From Lysobacter auxotrophicus (GTDB lineage: Bacteria; Pseudomonadota; Gammaproteobacteria; Xanthomonadales; Xanthomonadaceae): a DNA stretch of 64,000 nucleotides. Positions within the stretch are counted from its first letter, which is position 1; the number at the start of each line of letters is the position of its first letter. The position numbers and the translations under genes were made by a program. The DNA is taken from the NCBI RefSeq assembly GCF_027924565.1, contig NZ_AP027041.1, positions 558,001 through 622,000 of the forward strand. Direction: 5' to 3'. Under the pieces are notes generated by a model. It did not search any database, had not been told where the DNA came from, and saw only the letters and a program-made list of their open reading frames with translations. Positions 8,370 through 16,613 of the stretch are shown here, in pieces.

Positions 8370-10631
8370 ATGAAAGCCAAGACCAGTTCCGCCTCCGTCC
8401 TCGTCGCCCTCGCGCTGGCCTCGCCGCTGGCGCTGCTCGCGCAGTCCGACAGCGCCGCCGACAAGAAGACCTCGCAGGTCGAGCTTCCGCAGCACGAGAA
8501 GCCGAACCTGATCAAATCGATGGAGGTCACGCAGCTGCCGCGCGCGGCCACCGCCGACCAGACCACGGCCGCGAAGCTCGTCTACGGCCTGCTCTCCGAC
8601 AGCCGCTACGCGTACCGTCCGGTCGCGCTGGACGACACGCTCTCGGCCGACATCTACAAGCGCTACCTCGAGTCCCTCGACGGCGGCAAGCAGTTCTTCA
8701 CCGCGCAGGACATCGCGAAGTTCGATGCCTACAAGTTGAAGTTCGACGACGCGATCAAGAGCGGCGACCTCGCGCCGGCGTACGCGATCTTCGCGACATA
8801 CAAGCAGCGCGTGGACCAGCGCGTGGGCTACGCGCGCAACCTGCTCAAGCAGGACATGTTCGATTTCACCGGCACCGACCGCTACGAGTACGACCGCGAG
8901 GAAGCGCCGTGGGCGACCGACGACGCGGCGCTCGACGCGCTGTGGAAGGCGTCGGTGCGCAACGACTGGCTGCGCCTGAAGCTCGCCGGCAAGAAGCCCG
9001 ACGACATCCGCAAGACGCTCGACAAGCGCTACGCGAACATGGGCAAGTCCATCGCCGAGCTGAAGGGCGAGGACGTGTTCCAGACCTTCCTCAACAGCTA
9101 CGCCAACTCGGTCGATCCGCACACCGATTACTTCACGCCCAAGACCGCCGACAACTTCAACGTGTCGATGTCGCTCTCGCTGGAAGGCATCGGCGCGGTG
9201 CTGCAGAAGCAGGACGACGTGGTCGCGATCCGCGAGATCGTGCCCGGCGGTCCGGCCGGCAAGTCCGGCAAGCTCAAGCCCGGCGACCGCGTGGTCGGCG
9301 TGGGCCAGGGCGAAAGCGGCGCGATGGAGGACGTGATCGGCTGGCGCATCGACGACGTCGTCGCCAAGATCCGCGGCAACAAGGGCACGAAGGTGCGCCT
9401 TGACGTGATTCCCGCCGAAGCCGGCCTGGACAGCCAGCCGCAGCGCCTCGTTCTGGTGCGCGACAAGGTGCGCCTGGAAGACCAGGCCGCCAAGTCGAAG
9501 GTCATCACCATTCCCGGCACGAACGGCGCGCCCGAGCAGCGCATCGGCGTGATCGAACTGCCCGGTTTCTACCAGGACTTCGAAGGCCGGCGGAAGAACA
9601 GCAACGACTACGCCTCGGCCACGCGCGACGTCGCCAAGCTGCTGGAAGAACTGCGCGGCAAGAACGTCGACGGCGTCGTGCTCGACCTGCGCAACAACGG
9701 CGGCGGTTCGCTCAACGAAGCCATCGAGCTCACCGGTCTGTTCATCGACCGCGGCCCGGTCGTGCAGGTGCGCGAGTCCGGCGGCCGCGTGAGCGTGGAA
9801 GGCGACAGCGACACCGGCATCGCGTGGGAAGGCCCGCTCGCGGTGCTGATCAACCGCGGTTCGGCGTCGGCGTCCGAGATCTTCGCCGGCGCGATCCAGG
9901 ACTACGGTCGTGGCCTGGTCATCGGCGAGACGAGCTTCGGCAAGGGCACGGTGCAGAACCTGGTCGACCTCGACCGCTGGCCGGCCAACGAGGAAGCGCG
10001 CTTCGGCCAGGTGAAGCTGACCATCGCGCAGTTCTTCCGCGTCAGCGGCGGTTCGACGCAGAACAAGGGCGTCGTGCCGGACGTGGCCTTCCCGGTCTCG
10101 GTGGACGCGAGCGAGTACGGCGAAAGCACGTACGACAACGCGCTGCCGTGGACGCGCATCTCGGCCGTCCCGCACACGACCTACGGCAACTTCTCGCCGC
10201 TGCTGCCCAAGCTCGAGGCGCTGCACACCGCGCGCATCGCCGGCGACAAGGAGTTCCAGTGGTGGAGCGACGACGTCGCGCAGTTCCGCGAGGAGCGTGC
10301 GAAGAAGTGGGTCAGCCTCAACGAGGCCGATCGTCGCGCCGAGCGTGACCGCGAGGAAACCAAGCGCAAGTCGCGCCAGGAGCAGCGCAAGGCGCTGGGT
10401 CTGGACCTCGATCCGCTGGCCGACGACTACAACGACGATGGTCTGGCCGCGAACGAGCGCGACATCGCCAAGGACGCCGAACGCGAGAAGCTGGCCGACA
10501 AGCGCCCCGACCCGCTGCTTCGCGAATCGGCCGCGATCCTCGCCGACGCGGTGCGCCTGCTGAACAACGATCGCCAGCTGTCGGCACAGGTGCTCCCGAC
10601 GGCGACCACGGCGGGCCACTGGGCGGACTGA
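8370..10631 (+). CDS. prc: Tail-specific (C-terminal processing) periplasmic protease
   Basis: A 753-residue S41 protease that degrades periplasmic proteins and processes PBP3-like substrates. ATG 8370 gives a clean signal peptide (MKAKTSSASVLVALALASPL); the in-frame ATG at 8256 adds 38 unlikely residues. An N-terminal Tsp_N region (to about 250) leads to a PDZ domain starting at GIGAVLQKQDDVVAIREI and the S41 core with DLRNNGGGSLNEA. The catalytic Ser/Lys dyad lies in GSASASEIF (near 500) and FGKGTV (near 525). A C-terminal DUF3340-type helical region with many charged residues follows. Its length is slightly above E. coli Prc (682). It is monocistronic, with a terminator 50 bases downstream. 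Confidence 0.95.
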   Translation: MKAKTSSASVLVALALASPLALLAQSDSAADKKTSQVELPQHEKPNLIKSMEVTQLPRAATADQTTAAKLVYGLLSDSRYAYRPVALDDTLSADIYKRYLESLDGGKQFFTAQDIAKFDAYKLKFDDAIKSGDLAPAYAIFATYKQRVDQRVGYARNLLKQDMFDFTGTDRYEYDREEAPWATDDAALDALWKASVRNDWLRLKLAGKKPDDIRKTLDKRYANMGKSIAELKGEDVFQTFLNSYANSVDPHTDYFTPKTADNFNVSMSLSLEGIGAVLQKQDDVVAIREIVPGGPAGKSGKLKPGDRVVGVGQGESGAMEDVIGWRIDDVVAKIRGNKGTKVRLDVIPAEAGLDSQPQRLVLVRDKVRLEDQAAKSKVITIPGTNGAPEQRIGVIELPGFYQDFEGRRKNSNDYASATRDVAKLLEELRGKNVDGVVLDLRNNGGGSLNEAIELTGLFIDRGPVVQVRESGGRVSVEGDSDTGIAWEGPLAVLINRGSASASEIFAGAIQDYGRGLVIGETSFGKGTVQNLVDLDRWPANEEARFGQVKLTIAQFFRVSGGSTQNKGVVPDVAFPVSVDASEYGESTYDNALPWTRISAVPHTTYGNFSPLLPKLEALHTARIAGDKEFQWWSDDVAQFREERAKKWVSLNEADRRAERDREETKRKSRQEQRKALGLDLDPLADDYNDDGLAANERDIAKDAEREKLADKRPDPLLRESAAILADAVRLLNNDRQLSAQVLPTATTAGHWAD

Positions 10632-10680
10632 CGCCGCGACGGGGGAAATCCCCACGCCAGGCAACACAAGAATCGGATAG

Positions 10681-10700
10681 CGGGCGCCTTCGGGCGCCCG
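10681..10700 (+). terminator. Terminator after prc
   Basis: The perfect hairpin CGGGCGCC-TTCG-GGCGCCCG is followed by TTACTGTTT. It has the stable TTCG tetraloop. It separates prc from the methyltransferase gene that starts 15 bases later. Confidence 0.75.
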
Positions 10701-10714
10701 TTACTGTTTGGGCC

Positions 10715-11563
10715 ATGGACATCACCCGCCAACAGCGCGCTTCCCGCCAGCTACGCGACAAGCTCGATCACGCCCGTCGCCTGATGGACGAAGGCGAGCC
10801 CACGCTCGCCGATCTCGCGACCAGCGTCGGGCTGAGCGCGTCGCACCTCCAGCGCCGTTTCGCCGAGCGCTTCGGGCTCAGCCCGGCCGAATACCTCTCA
10901 CAGCGAAAGCTCGGCACGCTGAAAGGCGCGCTTCGCGACGGCAGCGACGTCAGCGCGGCGTTGTACGACGCCGGCTACGGTTCGCCGTCGCGCGTGTACG
11001 AAGCCGGCTCGGCCCGGCTCGGCATGACGCCCGCGCGGTATCGCGCCGGCGGCGCGGGCGAGCAGATCCGCTGGAGCATCGCCGACACGGCGCTCGGCCA
11101 GGCGCTCGTGGCCGCGACCGAACGCGGCATCTGCATGATCGAACTCGGCGAAGACGCCGCCGCGCTGGAAGCGAAACTTCATTACGAGTTCCCCAAGGCG
11201 CAACTCGACCGCGTCGATGCCGGCTGCGATGAGTTCCTCGCCCCGCGGCTGCGCGCTGTCGCCGATGCGCTCGCCGGCCGGCAGGCGCAGGTACCGGTCG
11301 ACCTCATCGGCACAGCGTTCCAGAAGCGCGTGTGGGACGCGCTGATGAAGATCCCGCACGGCGAAACGCGCAGCTATTCGCAGGTCGCCGAGCAGATCGG
11401 CCATCCAAAGGCCACGCGCGCGGTCGCGAATGCGTGCGCGAACAACCACCTCGCCATCGTCGTGCCGTGCCATCGCGTCGTCCGCGGTGACGGATCGCTG
11501 GGCGGTTATCGCTGGGGGCTGCCGATGAAGCAGCGCGTGCTGGAGCGTGAACGCGTGGCGTGA
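10715..11563 (+). CDS. AraC-type regulator fused to O6-methylguanine-DNA methyltransferase
   Basis: A 282-residue two-domain protein. Residues 1-105 form an AraC-type double helix-turn-helix (LADLATSVGLSASHLQRRF, then AALYDAGYGSPSRVYEA). Residues about 120-282 form the suicide methyltransferase domain that repairs O6-methylguanine, with the acceptor Cys252 in PCHRVVRGDGSLGGYRWG and the arginine-finger region GETRSYSQVAEQIG. This equals the central and C-terminal parts of E. coli Ada. The N-terminal metal-binding domain that senses methyl phosphotriesters is absent, so Ada-style autoactivation by that route is not possible. It probably both repairs DNA and regulates its own or linked genes; the regulatory part is inferred. 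It starts directly after the prc terminator. Confidence 0.88.
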   Translation: MDITRQQRASRQLRDKLDHARRLMDEGEPTLADLATSVGLSASHLQRRFAERFGLSPAEYLSQRKLGTLKGALRDGSDVSAALYDAGYGSPSRVYEAGSARLGMTPARYRAGGAGEQIRWSIADTALGQALVAATERGICMIELGEDAAALEAKLHYEFPKAQLDRVDAGCDEFLAPRLRAVADALAGRQAQVPVDLIGTAFQKRVWDALMKIPHGETRSYSQVAEQIGHPKATRAVANACANNHLAIVVPCHRVVRGDGSLGGYRWGLPMKQRVLERERVA

Positions 11564-11617
11564 TGCCCGCATCCATCGCGGAGGAAGTGCCTCGCGAGAG
11601 TGTCGGGGTCGCTGTTG

Positions 11618-11790
11618 TAGCCCGGGTAAGCGAAGCGCACCCGGGGCGTGCGCTGGATTTGTCGAGCTGGCCTGACGACAACCGCCGCACCCTCGCGCCG
11701 ACGTCATCGTTCGTACCGGATGGATCTCGCTGCGCTGCAAAGGTCAGACCTGCGAGACGAACCCCGGGTGCGCTTCGCTTACCCGGGCTA
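11618..11790. repeat. Inverted pair of REP palindromes in a 314-base gap
   Basis: TAGCCCGGGTAAGCGAAGCG followed by CACCCGGGG (11618-11646) returns in inverse orientation at 11762-11790. Each unit is itself an imperfect palindrome. They belong to the family found at 22.8, 33.1-33.9, 35.2 and 55.8 kb. The gap between the methyltransferase gene and lrp holds nothing else I can support. Confidence 0.9.
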
Positions 11791-11877
11791 CCAACGCAAG
11801 CGTCCTTACTGGCCTTTGATGCAGCGAGCCAGGCACTGCTCCGTACCGCAATGACAGCGAATAGCGCGGCTCCACGA

Positions 11878-12372
11878 CTACTTCCGCCGCTTCACCGGCA
11901 CGCGCGTCGGCACATGCAGGCCCGACTTGACCACATCGAACACCATTCGCGTCTCGTAGCGCTTGATGTTGCCTTCGTCCATGAACAACCGGTCGGCGAC
12001 CTCGCGGCAATGCGCGACGCCGGTGGTGCACAGGATCACCAGGTAATCCCATTCGCCGGCGAGCGTGTAGCACTGCTGCACCTCGGGCGCTGCGCGCATG
12101 CGCGCGTGGAAGGCGGCGTGCAGCTTGGCCGATTCGCGCTCCATCGCCACCAGCACCGTCGCCAGCGTAGTGGTGCCGAGCAGCGTGGAGTCGAGCACCG
12201 CGACTTCGCGCATCAGCCCGTGGTTGCGATAGCGCGTGATGCGTCGCTGCACCGCGCTGGCCGACAGGCCGACTGCCTCGCCCAGCGTGGTCAAGGTCGC
12301 GGCCGAGTCGCGCTGCAGCAGCTCCAGCAGGCGATGGTCGAATTCATCCAGCAGTAGCGGCGTCTTGGGCAT
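11878..12372 (-). CDS. Lrp/AsnC family transcriptional regulator
   Basis: A 164-residue regulator. An N-terminal winged helix (LLLDEFDHRLLELLQRDSAA, recognition helix GLSASAVQRRITRYRNHG) is joined to a RAM/Lrp ligand-binding domain (ATVLVAMERESAKLHAAF, VQQCYTLAGEWDYLVILCT). The family binds amino acids and forms octamers; the ligand here is unknown. It is transcribed away from the EamA transporter gene with a 242-base intergenic region, a layout typical of Lrp regulators that control a metabolite exporter. I used ATG 12372; an upstream GTG at 12411 is in frame, and neither has a clear ribosome binding site. An AT-rich palindrome sits directly before the ATG. Confidence 0.85.
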   Translation of the reverse strand: MPKTPLLLDEFDHRLLELLQRDSAATLTTLGEAVGLSASAVQRRITRYRNHGLMREVAVLDSTLLGTTTLATVLVAMERESAKLHAAFHARMRAAPEVQQCYTLAGEWDYLVILCTTGVAHCREVADRLFMDEGNIKRYETRMVFDVVKSGLHVPTRVPVKRRK

Positions 12373-12385
12373 GCAAAATTTTTGC
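12373..12385. promoter_or_regulatory. AT-rich palindrome at the lrp start codon
   Basis: GCAAAATTTTTGC is perfectly symmetric about a central T and lies immediately upstream of the lrp ATG. Such AT-rich sites suit Lrp-type proteins, so autoregulation is plausible, but only one copy is visible. Confidence 0.35.
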
Positions 12386-12614
12386 GTCAGGGCGCATGAT
12401 TTATCAAGCACGTCGCGGGGCGCGCGCGCTACGCTTCACGCATCCGAACGACTCATGGCACCGCGCGTGCGAGGCGTCCGCCCGAACCGGGCAGAACGCT
12501 CCGACCGCACGGTGCCTTGGTGTCGTCCGGGATCCGCGCCCGCCGCAACGCTGTGTTTCCGGCGGCCGCGTTCATTCAAGCAGTGCCGTACTCCACCCCA
12601 CGCATGGAATCCGC

Positions 12615-13565
12615 ATGAGCACCGCTACATCCACCCGCGACGGGGCCGCGCCCGGCGCGCTGGCCGTCGCCTTCGCCCTGGCCTCGGTCTACATCCTCTG
12701 GGGCTCCACGTACCTGGCGATCCGTTTCGCGCTGGAGAGCTATCCGCCGTTCCTGCTCGGCGCCGGCCGCATGTTCCTCGCCGGGCTCATCATGTACGTC
12801 GTGCTGCGCGCACGCGGCGTCGCCTCGCCGACCGGCAGGCAATGGCGCACGCTCTGGGTGCTTTCCATCTGGATGGTGCTGCTGTCCAACGGGCTGGTGA
12901 ACCTGGCCGAGACCGAAGTCGGCTCCGGCCTGGCCGCGATCGCGGTGGCCTCCATGCCACTGTTCGCCGGCGTCTTCGCGATGCTGCGCGGGCGGCATCC
13001 GTCGAAGATCGAGTGGGTCGGCCTGATCATCGGCTTCCTCGGCGTGCTCTGGCTCAACGCGGGCGGCGAGCTGTCGTCGTCGATGCTCGGCCTGATCTGC
13101 CTGGTGATCGCGCCGATCGCGTGGGCATGGGGCTCGATCTGGAGCCGCGACCAGGACCTGCCGCAGCCCTTCATGTCGGCCGCCGGCCAGATGCTCACCG
13201 GCAGCGTGTGGATGCTGATCGCCGCGGTGATCCACGGCGAGCGCATCACGCAGATGCCGTCGATGTCGGCCACCGCCGCGATGTTCTACCTCGTCGTCGC
13301 CGGTTCGATCTTCGGCTTCACCGCCTACATCTGGCTGCTGCACCACGTGCGCCCGGCGCTGGCGACCAGCTACGCCTACGTGAACCCGCCGATTGCGGTG
13401 CTGTTCGGCGCGCTCATCGGCGGCGAGCGCTTCACCGCGCACGACCTCGGCGCGATGGCGGTGATCCTGCTCGGCGTGGTGATCATCACGCTGTCGAAGG
13501 CGCGCGCTGCGAAGCCGGTCGCGCCCGCACCCTCGTCGGCGTCGTCCTCGGAGCCGGCGGCATGA
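12615..13565 (+). CDS. EamA/DMT-family transporter
   Basis: A 316-residue inner-membrane transporter with two EamA repeats and about ten membrane segments, starting ALAVAFALASVYILWGSTYLA. Typical stretches are YLAIRFALESYPPFLLGAGR in the first helix pair, LAETEVGSGLAAIAVASMPL, and AYVNPPIAVLFGALIGGERF in the last repeat. Family members export amino acids and other metabolites; the substrate is unknown. It diverges from an Lrp regulator that is its likely controller, which favours an amino-acid-like substrate. The start ATG 12615 places the first helix near the N-terminus. The stop overlaps the rarD start, so the two transporters are probably co-translated. Confidence 0.88.
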   Translation: MSTATSTRDGAAPGALAVAFALASVYILWGSTYLAIRFALESYPPFLLGAGRMFLAGLIMYVVLRARGVASPTGRQWRTLWVLSIWMVLLSNGLVNLAETEVGSGLAAIAVASMPLFAGVFAMLRGRHPSKIEWVGLIIGFLGVLWLNAGGELSSSMLGLICLVIAPIAWAWGSIWSRDQDLPQPFMSAAGQMLTGSVWMLIAAVIHGERITQMPSMSATAAMFYLVVAGSIFGFTAYIWLLHHVRPALATSYAYVNPPIAVLFGALIGGERFTAHDLGAMAVILLGVVIITLSKARAAKPVAPAPSSASSSEPAA

Positions 13566-14473
13566 GTGCCAACCACGAAACGCGCAACGGCCTGTGGATC
13601 GCCGCCGCATCCTTCGTGCTGTGGGGGCTGATGCCGCTGTACTGGCACCTGCTCAAGAACGTGCCGTCGCTGCAGATCGTGCTGCACCGGATCGTGTGGA
13701 GCGCGCTGCTGGTCGCCGCGTGGCTCGCCTGGAAGCAGGGCCGCGGCTGGTTGAAGGCGACGCTCGCCCGGCCGCGCGCGGCATGGATGCTCGCGTTGAG
13801 CGGCGTGCTCATCGCGTTCAACTGGGGCCTTTACATCTGGGCGGTGAACGCCGGCCACGTGGTCGAAAGCAGCTTGGGCTACTTCATCAACCCGCTGATC
13901 AGCGTGGTGATGGGCGTGGTGTTCCTGCACGAGCGGCTCAACCGCGTGCAATGGCTGTCGGTCGCCATCGCGGCCAGCGGCGTCGCGTGGCTCACGTGGC
14001 AGTACGGGCAGCCGCCGTGGATCGCCCTCGGCCTCGCGCTGTCGTTCGGCCTGTACGGGCTGATCCGCAAACTGGTCGCGGTGGATGCCGTGAGCGGCCT
14101 CGCGGTCGAAGGCGTCTACCTGTTCCTGCCCGCGCTCGCGCTGCTGCTGTGGAGCGAGACGCATGGCGCCGGTGGCTTCGGCGGCGGTTACGGGATCGTC
14201 GCCGACGGGTTGCTGATCTTCGCCGGCGTGCTGACCGCGCTGCCGCTGATCGGTTTCGCTTACGCGGTGCGTCGCGCGCCGCTGTCGGTCGTCGGGCTGA
14301 TGCAGTACATCGCGCCGACGATCCAGTTCCTGCTCGGCGTGCTGTTCTTCAACGAGGCGTTCGATCGCGATCGCGCGACGGGCTTCGTCTTCATCTGGAT
14401 TGCGTTGGCGATCTTCGCCGGCGAAGGATTGTGGCGGGCGCGACGCCAGGCGGCGCTTCCGGCCGCCGCTTGA
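13562..14473 (+). CDS. rarD: RarD family EamA transporter
   Basis: A 303-residue DMT permease with about ten membrane segments. It matches the RarD subgroup by its opening NGLWIAAASFVLWGLMPLYW, HRIVWSALLVAAWLAW, FNWGLYIWAVNAGHVVESSLGYF, NPLISVVMGVVFLHERLN and the C-terminal SVVGLMQYIAPTIQFLLGV. RarD is a chloramphenicol-sensitivity protein in E. coli with no firmly defined physiological substrate. The ATG overlaps the stop of the preceding EamA gene by four bases. The two neighbours belong to distinct subfamilies rather than forming a recent tandem duplication. Confidence 0.9.
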   Translation: MSANHETRNGLWIAAASFVLWGLMPLYWHLLKNVPSLQIVLHRIVWSALLVAAWLAWKQGRGWLKATLARPRAAWMLALSGVLIAFNWGLYIWAVNAGHVVESSLGYFINPLISVVMGVVFLHERLNRVQWLSVAIAASGVAWLTWQYGQPPWIALGLALSFGLYGLIRKLVAVDAVSGLAVEGVYLFLPALALLLWSETHGAGGFGGGYGIVADGLLIFAGVLTALPLIGFAYAVRRAPLSVVGLMQYIAPTIQFLLGVLFFNEAFDRDRATGFVFIWIALAIFAGEGLWRARRQAALPAAA

Positions 14474-14483
14474 GGGCAACGTC

Positions 14484-14999
14484 ATGGACAAGACCACGCT
14501 GAACGCGCTCGCGCTGTTTCCGCTGCAGCTGGAGGCGCACTACAAGGCGATTCCCGCCTCGCACCGCCATTGGACGCCGGCGAGCTGGGACGGCATCCCG
14601 AGCGAGCACTTCACCGCGATCGAGCAGCTGTGCCACGTGCGCGACATCGAGATCGAGGGGTACCAGGAACGCATCCGCCGCACGCTGGACGAAGCGCATC
14701 CGCTGCTGCCGTCGATCGACAGCGAACCGCTCGCGATCGAGCGCCGCTACGGCGACGCCGATGCCGACGCGGTGCTGCAGGCGTTTCGGGATGCGCGTGC
14801 GCGCACGGTGGAAACCATCGCGCGGCTGGACGACGCGCAGCTCGCGCGCACGGCGGAGTTCGAGGGTTACGGCCCGCTGACGTTGCGAAGCCTCGTGCAC
14901 TATCTGTGCAGCCACGACCAGCAGCATCTGGCGGGCTTGCAGTGGTTGTTGGGGAAGATCGAAGCGGAGCGGGTAGGGCAGCCGGGTGCCCGGCCCTAG
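14484..14999 (+). CDS. DinB-family metal-dependent protein
   Basis: A 171-residue four-helix protein of the DinB/YfiT superfamily, whose members bind a divalent metal through three histidines and are often thiol-dependent transferases or stress proteins. Possible ligands are the His in IEQLCHVRDIEIEGY and the pair in YLCSHDQQHLAG (HxxxH spacing). The reaction is unknown. It starts ten bases after the rarD stop on the same strand, so it probably belongs to the same operon. ATG 14484 follows AGGGCAACGTC, a weak ribosome binding site, and an upstream in-frame start would run into rarD. Confidence 0.78.
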   Translation: MDKTTLNALALFPLQLEAHYKAIPASHRHWTPASWDGIPSEHFTAIEQLCHVRDIEIEGYQERIRRTLDEAHPLLPSIDSEPLAIERRYGDADADAVLQAFRDARARTVETIARLDDAQLARTAEFEGYGPLTLRSLVHYLCSHDQQHLAGLQWLLGKIEAERVGQPGARP

Positions 15000-15113
15000 C
15001 GGGCGACGCGAGCGAAGGGCGCGCAGGCGTGGCGTTTGATGTCATGCGACGAAGGCATGAATGCGCTATCCGCCGCGAGCAGCCTTCCCTCGTGCGTGAT
15101 GCATCGGAAAGAT

Positions 15114-15140
15114 GGATTCACGCCTTCGCGGGAATGACGG
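15114..15140. repeat. Dispersed palindromic repeat, family 2 (partial)
   Basis: GATTCACGCCTTCGCGGGAA followed by TGACGG resembles one half of the short palindromes recurring at 20.4, 29.8, 41.3, 49.7, 54.2 and 62.3 kb. The rest of the 15000-15268 gap holds no gene I can support. Confidence 0.7.
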
Positions 15141-15217
15141 GATCCGGTGTACGTTCCTCGCCTTCCTCGCCTTCCTCGCCGCACGCGATACCGCGCGACG
15201 ACGAGTAACCAGAACAG

Positions 15218-15243
15218 AAAGGCCGCGATCGCTCGCGGCCTTT
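15218..15243. terminator. Bidirectional terminator at the end of the ABC exporter operon
   Basis: The perfect palindrome AAAGGCCGCGA-TCGC-TCGCGGCCTTT is followed on the minus strand by further T residues. It lies 25 bases beyond the last permease stop (15269) and also faces the dinB side. Confidence 0.85.
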
Positions 15244-15268
15244 CCACATTTCACCGGCAGCGAACCAA

Positions 15269-16600
15269 TCACGCCGCGCGCAATGCCTCCGTCACCGGCA
15301 AACGCGCCGCGCGCAGCGCCGGGAACAACCCGCCGACCAGGCCGATGCCCAGCGCCCACTTGATGCCGTTCCACAGCAGGTCCGGCGACACCTTGAACTG
15401 GAACATCACCTGGCTGAAGTTGTTGCCCAGCGTGGACACGCTGTAGCCGTTGAACACCAGCCACGCGATCAGGCCGCCGATCAAGCCGCCGATCAGCGCC
15501 AGCAGCATCGTTTCCAGCATCACCGCGACCACCACCGGCAAGCCGCGGAAGCCGATCGCGCGCATCGTTGCGATCTCCCGCGCGCGGCCGGCGACGGCGG
15601 CGTACATCGTGTTGAGCGCGCCGAACACCGCGCCCACGGCCATGATCGCGCCGATCACGATGCCCAGCACCCTCAGGAACCGGCTGAGGTTCTCCGACTG
15701 CTTGGCGTAGTAATGGCGCGTGGTGTCGACGTCGAGCTTCAGGCGCGGGTCGGCGGCCATCGAGGCCTTGAGCTTGTTGAAGCCGTCCTTGCCGTCGAGC
15801 TTCACGGTGATCGACTGGTACGCGGTGCGGCGGTACGTCGAGGCCAGCGTTTCCGCGTCGGCCCACAGTTCCGAGTCATGCGAGTCGCCCGACGCGAAGA
15901 AGCCGACCACGGTCCACACCTGGTTCGCCAGCTCGATCTGCGTGCCCGGCTTGAGGTCGTTGAACTGCTGGTCGACATACTGCTTGCGTGCGCCCTGGCC
16001 GATGATCAGCTCGCGCTTGCCCGATTCGAAACGACGGCCTTCGGTGATCTTCACCTGCGGACGCAGCGCGAACGCCGCCTCGCCGACACCGCGCAGCTGC
16101 GCATTGGCATCGGTGTGGTCCGCGCGCGTGACCATGTTGACCACCTGCGACAGCTCCGGCGACACCGCCGGGCGACCGTCGGCACCGCGTGCGATGCCCG
16201 CCAGCGCGCTGACCAGCGGCACCTGGTCGCGGGTGATGACCGAATTGGTCTCCGCCTGCGAACCGCCACGCAGGATGATCGCGGTACTGTCGTTGCCCGT
16301 CTGCTTGAGCGTGGACTCGAAGCCCGCGCCCATCGCCAGCATTGCGACCAGCACGCCGACCACGCCGGCGATGCCGACCACGATCACGCTCGATGCGCCC
16401 CAACGCTGCGGCAGGCTCGAGATGCCGATGCGCGCCGCTTCCAGCGTCAGGCGGCCGGAGCGCGTCAGCGCCAGCCACAACGCCAGGAACACCACCAGCG
16501 CGAGCACCGTGTACCACGGCAGCATCACCCACACGACCAGGCCCGCGATCAGCGCCAGCAGCACGCCGGCGTTGCTCAACCACTTCCTTGCACGGCTCAT
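15269..16600 (-). CDS. ABC exporter permease, FtsX/MacB type (second permease)
   Basis: A 443-residue permease. Two closely spaced N-terminal hydrophobic stretches (VLLALIAGLVVWVMLPWYTV, LALVVFLALWLALT) precede the MacB-type region, whose own anchor is SVIVVGIAGVVGVLVAMLAM. A periplasmic MacB_PCD domain of about 200 residues follows, and three C-terminal helices close the protein, beginning FLRVLGIVIGAIMAVGAVFG. The cytoplasmic coupling sequence REIATMRAIGFRG is typical of FtsX permeases. It is the last gene of an adaptor-ATPase-permease-permease operon, 13 bases after the first permease. The extra helices at the start are unusual for MacB-type permeases. The substrate is unknown, and a lipoprotein- or antibiotic-type cargo would be a guess. 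Confidence 0.85.
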   Translation of the reverse strand: MSRARKWLSNAGVLLALIAGLVVWVMLPWYTVLALVVFLALWLALTRSGRLTLEAARIGISSLPQRWGASSVIVVGIAGVVGVLVAMLAMGAGFESTLKQTGNDSTAIILRGGSQAETNSVITRDQVPLVSALAGIARGADGRPAVSPELSQVVNMVTRADHTDANAQLRGVGEAAFALRPQVKITEGRRFESGKRELIIGQGARKQYVDQQFNDLKPGTQIELANQVWTVVGFFASGDSHDSELWADAETLASTYRRTAYQSITVKLDGKDGFNKLKASMAADPRLKLDVDTTRHYYAKQSENLSRFLRVLGIVIGAIMAVGAVFGALNTMYAAVAGRAREIATMRAIGFRGLPVVVAVMLETMLLALIGGLIGGLIAWLVFNGYSVSTLGNNFSQVMFQFKVSPDLLWNGIKWALGIGLVGGLFPALRAARLPVTEALRAA

Positions 16601-16613
16601 GTCGAATCTCCTG

